NCBI GenBank assembly: GCA_025352625.1
Contig: JANXSR010000312.1
Span: 1-40,035 of the forward strand
Origin: Ferruginibacter sp.
GTDB lineage: Bacteria; Bacteroidota; Bacteroidia; Chitinophagales; Chitinophagaceae
Direction of reading: 5' to 3'
DNA: 40,035 nucleotides
In this document: in pieces, positions 1-7,682 of the stretch
Position numbering within the stretch: position 1 is the first letter of the stretch
Layout of the letters: each line of letters starts with the position of its first letter
Translations under genes and position numbers: made by a program
The notes under the pieces: model-generated
Told to the model about the DNA's origin: nothing
Seen by the model: the letters and a program-made list of their open reading frames with translations, nothing else
Databases searched by the model: none

Positions 1-195
1 GCAATGCTTAATCTAATGGGGAAAAAATTTAATTAACTCAAACAGCTTCTCAAAATATGGAGTATTTTATTCTAAACGACCAATTTGTTGAGATTATGCT
101 TTTCAAAAAAAACTGGTCTTCCCCATTTTTTTAAATATAAATCTTACCTGAAACCAATAGTAAATTTAAACTTTACAAATACGTGTACAACAGTC

Positions 196-564
196 TTACC
201 TGTTAACCTGTTGTAGCTTTGACACATCTTTTTGCAACAGCAATCCATCATAACTATTACTTTTTTTAAGCACTACCTCATAGTCATTTTGAGAAGTTAG
301 ATTTAACTCCTGCGTTTGATATCCTGCAATACTAAATAGCAGAACTTTATCATCCGGAGAAACGCTAATGCTAAAAGTTCCATCAGCTTGCGTTCCACTA
401 TTTTTATTAGTTCCTTTAACCTTCACTGAAACTCCTTCTAAAGCAAGTGATTCTTCAAAAGAAATTACTTTGCCCGTTATTGCTGTTGCTTTGTTTTGAG
501 TTTGTGCGAATGTGCAAGTAGCTGTTATAAAAAGCAATACAGCCAAAGTGAATATTTTTTTCAT
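196..564 (-). CDS. Small secreted protein with one carboxypeptidase-regulatory-like domain
   Basis: A 122-residue protein. The first 20 or so residues (MKKIFTLAVLLF...TFAQ) are a clear Sec signal peptide, which is why I start at 564; the frame is open a further 22 codons upstream but that would bury the signal. Residues about 30-100 match the CarboxypepD_reg-like beta-sandwich (GKVI...LEGVSVKVKGTN...ADGTFSI), the same module found at the N-terminus of SusC proteins, here standing alone. About 20 polar residues follow. No catalytic motif is visible. It is read in the same direction as the GH32 gene but 443 bp away, and it has its own promoter and possible leader peptide upstream, so it is probably a separate unit. 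Its role is unknown; a periplasmic or surface protein-interaction module is an inference. The family assignment is fairly secure. Confidence 0.75.
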   Translation of the reverse strand: MKKIFTLAVLLFITATCTFAQTQNKATAITGKVISFEESLALEGVSVKVKGTNKNSGTQADGTFSISVSPDDKVLLFSIAGYQTQELNLTSQNDYEVVLKKSNSYDGLLLQKDVSKLQQVNR

Positions 565-567
565 AAT

Positions 568-593
568 AAAAAATGTTGTGCAACCAGGGTTGC
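568..593 (-). terminator. Weak hairpin plus T-tract directly before the start of the small secreted protein
   Basis: On the minus strand GCAACC and GGTTGC form a perfect inverted repeat (593-588 and 585-580) with a 2-base spacer, so realistically 5 pairs and a 4-base loop. After a 6-base spacer come six T residues (573-568), then the start codon at 564. It lies between the polycysteine reading frame and the gene. It could be an attenuator, or a hairpin limiting ribosome access. The stem is short and the T-tract is displaced, so the call is weak. Confidence 0.25.
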
Positions 594-660
594 GATTAAA
601 AATATAAGTAACCAACAAGTAGTGAAACAATGTAAATCGGAAGTAGTGAGTACGGGAGGA

Positions 661-756
661 TTAACAGCAACAACAGCAATAAGCAGAAAGGATTGAGCTG
701 AAATTAAAATGCAGGCTGGAATAATTAATTACTGCAGTCATTATTACCGGTATCAT
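661..756 (-). CDS. Possible leader peptide ending in five cysteines
   Basis: A 31-codon frame with ATG at 756 (or an internal ATG at 741) and TAA at 661. It reads MIPVIMTAVINYSS at the start and ends SAYCCCCC immediately before the stop (codons TGC TGT TGT TGC TGT). The ATG lies about 28 nt after the start site predicted from the promoter at 791-823, and the stop lies 96 nt before the ATG of the small secreted protein. Short frames ending in cysteine runs are known as cysteine-responsive attenuators in mycobacteria and as CCC-type upstream frames in Bordetella copper regulation. A similar role here is inference. The alternative is chance, because the DNA is a short CAA/CAG-rich repeat. Coding status is unproven. 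Confidence 0.35.
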   Translation of the reverse strand: MIPVIMTAVINYSSLHFNFSSILSAYCCCCC

Positions 757-772
757 ATCAATTAATTTATTA

Positions 773-823
773 GTCTACTAAAATTGTAGACAAATGTAGG
801 GTAATAAATTTTAGCAAAACAAA
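773..823 (-). promoter_or_regulatory. Bacteroidota promoter overlapped by a 19-bp dyad operator
   Basis: On the minus strand TTTG (823-820) is followed, after 21 bases, by TACATTTG (798-791), a full match to the -33/-7 consensus TTTG...TAnnTTTG of this phylum. Transcription should begin near 784. The perfect inverted repeat GTCTAC-N7-GTAGAC (773-778 and 786-791) covers the start site and touches the -7 box, which is where a repressor would bind. The TAC...GTA half-sites recall BlaI/MecI-type winged-helix operators, although the spacing is longer than in the classic ones. No such regulator is in the window. Confidence 0.55.
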
Positions 824-1007
824 TAAACAGAAAAAACTCGCAATAAAATATGAATTAAAGAAAATGGGTTGCTAAATATTCATGAAAATATTTTGGTGAG
901 AAGTCAGAAACACTATTACAGGATCTATTGTATAAATGGAGCAATTTATATAAGGCAACTATTCCTTAAAATCTTCTTTTATTTCAAAACTATATATTCT
1001 CTAAAGC
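824..1007. other. Intergenic stretch with no supported feature
   Basis: AT-rich DNA between the promoter of the small secreted protein and the GH32 stop codon. A 60-codon plus-strand frame here begins at TTG, is AT-rich and low in complexity, and has no promoter or recognisable domain, so I do not call it. No convincing terminator for the GH32 transcript was found. Confidence 0.5.
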
Positions 1008-2540
1008 TTATGGCCAAATACTTTTTAGTTGTATATATTCCAACTTTTTAATTAAAATACCACCCGCTGATTGTATATGAATTTGATTGTAGGGTTTATT
1101 AGGAAAGAAAATTGATGTCATTACCGTTAATCCGTCATCAGCAAATAATTCAACTGAACTAACATCTATTACCAAAGAAATTTTCATTGCAGCATTGTCT
1201 ATAAGGCGTGGCGCAACATGCCTTGCTGCAAAGTTTTTTTGAAAATCAATTTTACCAGACTTAGTTCTGTCAATGAAATATTGATTTTGTTTTGCATCAT
1301 AACCTATCAATAGTTCTTCGCCTATTTCATTCGACAGTACCATGGTAAAATCTTTTATAGCTGCTGCATCTAAATTGATACTACATGGAAACTTTAGTGT
1401 GCCTGTTTTACCTGCAATAGCTAGACTTTTTGTAACCTTTAAATTTTGCGTAATAACTGGCGGAGACTGAATTGCAGAAAGTTCGCTAACTGGTTGGGAA
1501 GTAATAAAAATATCATTTCCGATATGTTGCAGTTTTAATTCTCTTGGGATGGTCATGGCATTTCTCCATGGATCGGTAGGCACCTGGTTGGCATAGTTCC
1601 AGTTACTCATCCAGCCCAAAAATATCTTTCTTTTTCCTGTATTCGACCAGGTTATACCAGCATAATCATCAGGGCCATAATCTAACCAGCGGGTATCTTT
1701 CTGATTGGACGTAAATGTTTTTCCATCAAAATCGCCAACGAAGTATTGTGTACCAGATCCCCCGTTGGGCGCCCCGGGATTAAGGTTTACAATTAATACC
1801 CAACGTTGTTTTCCATTGTCATCAAATGCAATTAAATCCGGACATTCCCACCCGCCACCATGAGCTCCTCTACCCTCTCCAAAATCACTTTCTTTAATCC
1901 AGTTTTTTAAATCAGGTGAAGAATAAAATTCAACATGATTATTGGCAGATAAAGACATTACCCATTTTTTTTGTTGCTCGTACCACATAACTTTAGGATC
2001 ACGGAAATCTCTTAACCCCGGATTTTTAATAACAGGATTGGCCGCATATTTTATCCATGATTTCCCTTCATCAAGACTGTAAGAAATACTTTGATTTTGG
2101 AAATTATTTCTTCCTGCTTTTTCACCTATCGTATCGTGTTGGGTAAAAATGGCCACCAATGGCACCTGCCCGTTTTTGCCAAATCCGCTGGTATTATTTT
2201 TATCAACTACTGCACTGCCAGAAAAAATAGTACCGATGCTATCCGGATAAATGGCAATGGGAAGCCGCTTCCAGTGTACCAAATCCTTGCTGGTTGCATG
2301 TCCCCAATGCATTGGTCCCCACACAGAACTGTAAGGATGATACTGAAAAAATAAATGATAAATACCCTTGTAATATACCATGCCGTTGGGGTCATTTATC
2401 CAATTTGCCTGTGGACTAAAATGAACCTGCGGGCGATGCTGTTCATTCATCCCCTTCTTATTTACCTGGGCTAAAAGAGAACTGCAAAATAATTGCAATA
2501 CTAACAGGCAAATTACAAGTAGCGATTTTTCTTTTTTCAT
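1008..2540 (-). CDS. Secreted GH32 fructan hydrolase (levanase/inulinase/invertase type)
   Basis: Glycoside hydrolase family 32 enzyme that hydrolyses beta-fructosidic bonds in levan, inulin or sucrose. With the start at 2540 it has 510 residues and a signal peptide of about 25 residues (MKKEKSLLVICLLVLQ...LLAQ). The longer frame to 2612 runs through a hairpin and would bury the signal. All three catalytic motifs are present: WINDPNG with nucleophile D50, FRDP with transition-state stabiliser D181, and WECPDL with acid/base E232. An N-terminal five-blade propeller and a C-terminal beta-sandwich (about 360-510) match the usual family size. It is the last gene of the MFS-SusC-SusD-GH32 operon, 233 bp after susD, with a hairpin in between. 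Exo or endo action and levan or inulin preference cannot be read from the sequence. Confidence 0.93.
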   Translation of the reverse strand: MKKEKSLLVICLLVLQLFCSSLLAQVNKKGMNEQHRPQVHFSPQANWINDPNGMVYYKGIYHLFFQYHPYSSVWGPMHWGHATSKDLVHWKRLPIAIYPDSIGTIFSGSAVVDKNNTSGFGKNGQVPLVAIFTQHDTIGEKAGRNNFQNQSISYSLDEGKSWIKYAANPVIKNPGLRDFRDPKVMWYEQQKKWVMSLSANNHVEFYSSPDLKNWIKESDFGEGRGAHGGGWECPDLIAFDDNGKQRWVLIVNLNPGAPNGGSGTQYFVGDFDGKTFTSNQKDTRWLDYGPDDYAGITWSNTGKRKIFLGWMSNWNYANQVPTDPWRNAMTIPRELKLQHIGNDIFITSQPVSELSAIQSPPVITQNLKVTKSLAIAGKTGTLKFPCSINLDAAAIKDFTMVLSNEIGEELLIGYDAKQNQYFIDRTKSGKIDFQKNFAARHVAPRLIDNAAMKISLVIDVSSVELFADDGLTVMTSIFFPNKPYNQIHIQSAGGILIKKLEYIQLKSIWP

Positions 2541-2585
2541 ATTTATTTTTTTTACCAGTACTAATCTTTTAAGAAATAAAAGAGA

Positions 2586-2607
2586 GGAGGAGGTAGAAAC
2601 CTCCTCC
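2586..2607 (-). terminator. Strong hairpin between susD and the GH32 gene
   Basis: GGAGGAGGT-AGAA-ACCTCCTCC is a perfect 9-bp inverted repeat (2586-2594, 2599-2607) with a 4-base loop. In the minus-strand transcript it is followed by CTCTCTTTTATTT, a moderate U-rich tract, and lies 46 bp before the GH32 start. It could be a partial terminator or an RNA-stability element that lowers enzyme expression relative to SusC/D, or protects the 3' end of the susCD message. The structure is certain; the function is inferred. Confidence 0.6.
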
Positions 2608-2773
2608 GTCATTTACAAAACTGACTGCTTGTTTACTTATTATCTATGTTATAAAAATAATTACATTAAAATAAGTGACTCCTTTTTTCCCTAATTATTT
2701 TATTTTTTTTCTACCCTATTTCAAAATATCAATCTAACATTTTATAATCTAACATACCAATAAATACCGACAT

Positions 2774-4480
2774 CTAATACCCCGGATTTTGTTTATACAA
2801 TCCATTGGTAAAAGTAATTTCAGATTGAGGAATAGGTAAATATTCGTCTCTGCCAGCAGTAAATTTAGCTGTTGCTAAAAACGGTCTCCTTACTTTTTCA
2901 ATATTGATATAAGCATTCAGTATTGGTTCCGCAATTCCCCATCTTACCAGATCAAAGAAACGTGGACCTTCTGTTGCAAATTCAAGACGCCGTTCCCATT
3001 GCAAAGCTTTGCGTGCGTAATCTTTCGTCCAACCTGCGGAAGGATATTCCTTTGTATTATACTTAGAGGCAAAAGTGCCATCCGCCTTTTTTAATCTTCC
3101 TGTACTTGCTGCCGCTCTTGCTCTTATCTGGTTGATTAGGGGCAAAGCTTTATCCTGTTGCCCTAATTCAATGTATGCTTCTGCCTGCATCAATAAAATA
3201 TCATCGTACCGGAGGATATCATAATTTTTTGCTGTACCCATAAATGGCCCGAGCTTGAAATAGGATGAACTCGTTGCCAATTGCTGATAGCGCATACTGT
3301 GAAAATTACCATATACGCCGGGATCACGAACCCAACTATTACTGAAAGGCTTCGTGTTATCGTATTTGTATGGATGCCCATCTATTCCAACAGTATGGTC
3401 AAGGCGAGGATCTACCGTTACTACATTTAGATCGGCGATACTGTTATTAAAGGTTTCAAAATTAGGCAACCCATTTGCATCTGTGGTATGTGCATTTACT
3501 AAATTTTGACTAGGTGCATGAAAACCGCAGCAGCCATATTGTGGTGCACCATGAGGATAATTCAATCCATCTTCGTAACTCATTCTGCCTGATGTAGTAC
3601 CATCATTAATTGTAAACTGAATGGCAAAAATTGATTCTGGCCCATTCTCTGTTTCAGGTAAAAAGTTATTTGCAATGTCAGCACTTAAAGCATATTTACC
3701 AGATGAAATAACTGCCTGTGTTAAGGTAACAACTTCCTGCAATCTTGTTGCATTGATATTGATAACCTTGTGCGTTGCATTTTGTTCATAAGCCTGGTAT
3801 AATCTCACTCTTGCCAAATAAGCCTGTGCCGCTGATTTATTAGCTCTGCCAATCAACTGCTGAGTTTCAGGCAAGTTGTCAATAGCAAATTGAAAATCTG
3901 CTGCAATTTTATTCCAAGATTCTTCAGTACTTAACTCATTAGATGTCTTCAATACATCTTCATCAGAAACTGTTTCGTCAAAAATGGGAATATTTTTATA
4001 CAAGCGCTTCATGGTAAAATAACTGTGAGCCCTCAGAAATTTTAATTCGCCCAACCTTACTTTTTTATCAGGAAAATCTGCATCAGAAAGTGAGTTAACG
4101 GCACGAAGCGCCACATTGGCCCTGCCAATAGATTTGAATAAGTTTTGCCAGGTACGGGTAACAAACCAACCCATATTTGGTGTAACTAAATTATAATGTT
4201 CCAATGCATCTACATCCCCAACATCACCTGTGCCACCTCCGCCTTTGTACGCATCATCGGAATGAACACTTCCAAATGCCCAATTGCTGTAGATGGGGCC
4301 AATCATATCGCCATTGCCAATTGCAGCATAGGCAGCAGTAACAAGGCCTTCAATGGCTGTTGGGGATGTTAAATCTGCAGATGATAAAACTCCAGGCGGC
4401 GTATAATCAAGTGCTTTTTTGCAAGAACTAAAAAATAATAGCCCCGCTGTGATAAAAGTAATTATATATTTATTTTTCAT
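2774..4480 (-). CDS. SusD/RagB-family surface glycan-binding lipoprotein
   Basis: A 568-residue SusD-like protein, the lid that captures oligosaccharide over its SusC partner at the outer membrane. The N-terminus has a lipoprotein signal with lipobox FFSSC and modified cysteine C20. The TPR-rich alpha-helical fold is visible in LRAHSYFTMKRLYKNIP and in the C-terminal segment RRLEFATEGPRFFDLVRWG, both typical of the family. Its start lies 20 bp after the susC stop, so the two are cotranscribed and presumably form a complex. The context (GH32, MFS sugar porter, PBP-sensor regulator) points to fructan or fructo-oligosaccharide as ligand; SusD sequences do not reveal the ligand directly. Confidence 0.93.
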   Translation of the reverse strand: MKNKYIITFITAGLLFFSSCKKALDYTPPGVLSSADLTSPTAIEGLVTAAYAAIGNGDMIGPIYSNWAFGSVHSDDAYKGGGGTGDVGDVDALEHYNLVTPNMGWFVTRTWQNLFKSIGRANVALRAVNSLSDADFPDKKVRLGELKFLRAHSYFTMKRLYKNIPIFDETVSDEDVLKTSNELSTEESWNKIAADFQFAIDNLPETQQLIGRANKSAAQAYLARVRLYQAYEQNATHKVININATRLQEVVTLTQAVISSGKYALSADIANNFLPETENGPESIFAIQFTINDGTTSGRMSYEDGLNYPHGAPQYGCCGFHAPSQNLVNAHTTDANGLPNFETFNNSIADLNVVTVDPRLDHTVGIDGHPYKYDNTKPFSNSWVRDPGVYGNFHSMRYQQLATSSSYFKLGPFMGTAKNYDILRYDDILLMQAEAYIELGQQDKALPLINQIRARAAASTGRLKKADGTFASKYNTKEYPSAGWTKDYARKALQWERRLEFATEGPRFFDLVRWGIAEPILNAYINIEKVRRPFLATAKFTAGRDEYLPIPQSEITFTNGLYKQNPGY

Positions 4481-4500
4481 TTTGATTAAGTTTTAATTTA

Positions 4501-7500
4501 TTAAAAGGAAGCATTGATACCGAAAGTAAATGTTCTTGGAATTGGAACCGGATCAAGATCGATTCTTTCTGGATCAGGGCTTAAATATTTGCTGCTTTTA
4601 ATCCTAAATAAATTTTCAGCCATTGCATAAAAGCGCAACCTTGAGAAGACAGATTTTGTTACCAGATTATATCCAAGCTGGATATTTCGCAATTTGAAAT
4701 AGGAAGTATTAACCATGAAATAATCAGAAGTGCGGCCCTCATTATTGTTATCTTTGAGCGTTAGTGCAGGAACGTTGGTATTGGTATTTGTTGGCGTCCA
4801 GCCATTGAAAACACCCGGTCCTACATTTTCCCTGCTTCGCATTAAGTTATTAAATAGTGTATAAACATCAAACCCTTTTTTACCACTCACGCCAGATCCA
4901 AATAAAGACAAATCAAATTGTTTATAAGTTAAATCAACTCTTAATCCATATTCTAGAGATGGAAGCGTTGTGCCAATCCAATCCTGATCAAGTGCATCAA
5001 TTTTTCCATCCCCATTATTGTCTACATAACGAATTCTTCCGGGGCCGGCACCAATCTGCGTTGGAGCCTTGTCCACTTCAGCCTGGGATTGAAAAATACC
5101 AGCTGTTCTATATCCGAAAATATCAAACTGAGAATGACCAATAATTGTATTACCGGGAATTCCAGGGTAAGCAGCCCGTACATTTTCAGGCAAGTCTGTT
5201 ACTTTATCCCGGAAGTGAGCAAAATTCATCTGCACATTGTATTTAAAATCTCCTATTTTATCTCCTCTGTAACCCAATACAAACTCCCAGCCTTTATTAC
5301 TTTTTGATGCTCCATTTACTGTTTTATTTTGACCTTCGCCTAGAACAGCAGCAACCGGTGGTGTAATTAATATACCTGTAGTTTTTCTAGAAAAATAATC
5401 GAATGAACCGTAAATCTTATTTTTAAAAATACTAAAATCTACTCCAGAATTGATTTCTTCGGTAGCTTCCCATTTAAGATTTGGATTACCTGCCTGGGCT
5501 TGTACAAAACCAGAAGGCAACGTACCTGTGTTAGCACCTGACAAAGAATATGCTGTTCCTACATTGTAATATTGTTCAAAAAAACCACCGCTAAGTTGCG
5601 CTTGTGTTGTTCCATATCTTGTTGCAAAAAGTGTTGTGTTGGTTGCATCACCAATTTCCTGGTTACCTACCCGGCCAACACCTACCCTTAGCTTTAATTC
5701 AGAGAATAGTTTGCTGTCCTTCATGAATGCTTCTTTGTCTATTCTCCATCCTACAGAAGCTGCGGGAAATATACCATATTGGTTGTTTGATCCAAAACGG
5801 GATGAACCATCCCGCCGAACCGTAACTGCAGCCAGATATTTATCAGCAAAACTATAATCTACCCTTGCAAACTGCGAGAACAACTGGTGACCGGTTGATC
5901 CTCCCGTGGCCGTTGTATTGCCCGTGCCTGCATCCAGTGTGAAGTACTCTTCAGACTGTAATGCATATCCTTCTTTTTTAGTAAAATCAAAATCCGTTTT
6001 TCTTTTAAGGTACTCTGTTCCTACTAAAAATTTAAAGCTATTATTTTTATTCAAATCCCAGTTATAGCGTATAGTATTAGACCAAGTGATACCCAAAAAA
6101 TGATTGCGGTCATAAGACAAACTATTTGTAGTTCTGGCTAATGCACCTTCTACAAAAGTTGGCGAAATAATTTTACTGGAAAAAGTTGCATTATCGGCTC
6201 CTACATTTGATTTAAAATATAAATTTTTAATTGGCTGAATTTCGACAAAAATATTACCGAATGTACTCAGGCGATTTGCATTGTTCCATTTAGCCAGATC
6301 CTGCATGTGCAATGGATTATTTCTGTCAGAATAACCTGCGCCTAATTCACCTGCATAAGTTGTTCCATCTTTTTGATAAACAGGAATGGTGGGGGCTAAA
6401 GTAACTGCTAAAAAAGTAGTTGAAGCTCCTCCCAAATCTCTTGCAGTTAAGGTTTCATCAGAGTTGGCCACTCTTAAATTAAGGCCAAAAGTAACTCTAT
6501 CATTAAAAGATCGTGTAATGGCGTTAATGCTTCCGCTCAAACGCTTGTAACCGGTAAATCTTAACATACCTGTATTTTTCAGATACCCGAAATTCATTTC
6601 TACTGACGAATTTCTATTGCCGGCAGAAACAGTTAAACTCGTATTAGTTACTAAACCAGTTTTATACATTACCTCCTGCCAGTCGGTATTACCAGCCGGT
6701 GTATTTTGATCTCCTCCTACAAAAGGTTTTACTGTCACGCTGTTTAGTAGTGGATTATTAAAGTTATTATTCCAGTCGAATCCGTAAATATCACCATACC
6801 CTGCAGCAGGGTCTTGCTTGTCATTAACAGAAGCTTGCCATAATGCCTTGCCTCTGTCTAATGAGCTCAACATTTTAAAGCGCATTGATTTTTCTGATTG
6901 AGAAGCTACGCTACTGTTTAATTGAAAATTTACTTTGCCATTTGTGTTACCACCATTTTTTGTAGTAACAATAATAACACCATTGGATGCCCTTGCACCG
7001 TAAATAGATTCTGCAGACGCATCTTTTAAAACCTGCACCGAAGCAATACTTGCAGGATCCATATTCTGAAATACTTCCGGCCTTGTTGTAGCTATTCCAT
7101 CGATGATATACAACGGATCATTATTGCCGAGTGTGTTGGCACCCCGTATCAACACCCTGCTGTTAGATCCATTTGGTGATCCATCCTTTTCAATGTACAA
7201 ACCGGCTACCCGGCCTTGTAAGGCTTGCATGGTATTGCCAGAGCTGTTGTTTTTGACTGCAGTCAAATCTACTATAGCAACTGCACCCGTTAAGTCCTTT
7301 TTCTTTTGCGATGTATAGCCTACCACAACAACTTCATTAAGGCCCGTAGTTGCATCTTCCATCGCAAGGTTTAAATTTTGCGTACTGTTTGTCACTTTAA
7401 TACTTTGGGCATTCATTCCCACAGAAGAAAAATTAATTGTTTCTCCAATAGTTGCTTCAATGGAGAAACTTCCATCTGGTGATGTAGTCACCGTTTTATT

Positions 7501-7635
7501 TTTGGTTTGTACCGTTACGCCTACTAAAGGTTCGTTAGTACTTTTCCGGGTAACCTTTCCGGTTATTTTATTTTGCTGGGCATGGCTAAACAGCACCAGC
7601 AACAATAAAGGCATTAAAAAAATACACTTCTTCAT
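4501..7635 (-). CDS. SusC/RagA-family TonB-dependent outer-membrane receptor
   Basis: A 1044-residue TonB-dependent transporter that imports oligosaccharides across the outer membrane using energy from TonB-ExbBD. In order: signal peptide (residues 1-19), CarboxypepD_reg-like domain (about 22-105, GKVTRKSTNEPLVGVTV), plug domain (about 115-230, with VLIRGANTLGNNDPLYIIDG and DASAESIYGARASNGVIIVTT), and a 22-strand barrel with SusC-type motifs ending in TFGINASF. The ending in an aromatic residue is usual for outer-membrane barrels. Full family length, no truncation. The gene is preceded by the MFS gene (47 bp) and followed by susD (20 bp). Confidence 0.95.
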   Translation of the reverse strand: MKKCIFLMPLLLLVLFSHAQQNKITGKVTRKSTNEPLVGVTVQTKNKTVTTSPDGSFSIEATIGETINFSSVGMNAQSIKVTNSTQNLNLAMEDATTGLNEVVVVGYTSQKKKDLTGAVAIVDLTAVKNNSSGNTMQALQGRVAGLYIEKDGSPNGSNSRVLIRGANTLGNNDPLYIIDGIATTRPEVFQNMDPASIASVQVLKDASAESIYGARASNGVIIVTTKNGGNTNGKVNFQLNSSVASQSEKSMRFKMLSSLDRGKALWQASVNDKQDPAAGYGDIYGFDWNNNFNNPLLNSVTVKPFVGGDQNTPAGNTDWQEVMYKTGLVTNTSLTVSAGNRNSSVEMNFGYLKNTGMLRFTGYKRLSGSINAITRSFNDRVTFGLNLRVANSDETLTARDLGGASTTFLAVTLAPTIPVYQKDGTTYAGELGAGYSDRNNPLHMQDLAKWNNANRLSTFGNIFVEIQPIKNLYFKSNVGADNATFSSKIISPTFVEGALARTTNSLSYDRNHFLGITWSNTIRYNWDLNKNNSFKFLVGTEYLKRKTDFDFTKKEGYALQSEEYFTLDAGTGNTTATGGSTGHQLFSQFARVDYSFADKYLAAVTVRRDGSSRFGSNNQYGIFPAASVGWRIDKEAFMKDSKLFSELKLRVGVGRVGNQEIGDATNTTLFATRYGTTQAQLSGGFFEQYYNVGTAYSLSGANTGTLPSGFVQAQAGNPNLKWEATEEINSGVDFSIFKNKIYGSFDYFSRKTTGILITPPVAAVLGEGQNKTVNGASKSNKGWEFVLGYRGDKIGDFKYNVQMNFAHFRDKVTDLPENVRAAYPGIPGNTIIGHSQFDIFGYRTAGIFQSQAEVDKAPTQIGAGPGRIRYVDNNGDGKIDALDQDWIGTTLPSLEYGLRVDLTYKQFDLSLFGSGVSGKKGFDVYTLFNNLMRSRENVGPGVFNGWTPTNTNTNVPALTLKDNNNEGRTSDYFMVNTSYFKLRNIQLGYNLVTKSVFSRLRFYAMAENLFRIKSSKYLSPDPERIDLDPVPIPRTFTFGINASF

Positions 7636-7682
7636 AATGGCAATTTTAATTGTTTAAAAATTTGTGTTTGGTAATTAAGCTT

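Noticed and set aside
16..126. ATGGGGAA (16-23) and TTCCCCAT (119-126) as a terminator of the small secreted protein gene
   Set aside because: The arms are about 95 bases apart with no supporting inner stem, so chance is likely.
496..696. 66-codon plus-strand frame across the leader region
   Set aside because: It is antisense to the signal-peptide region of the small secreted protein and to the polycysteine frame; its composition is only a shadow of those.
869..1051. 60-codon plus-strand frame between the small secreted protein and GH32
   Set aside because: It begins with TTG, is AT-rich low-complexity sequence, overlaps the GH32 3' end and has no promoter or domain.
2541..2612. Longer GH32 start at 2612
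   Set aside because: It would put 24 residues before a clear signal peptide and be translated through the 2586-2607 hairpin.
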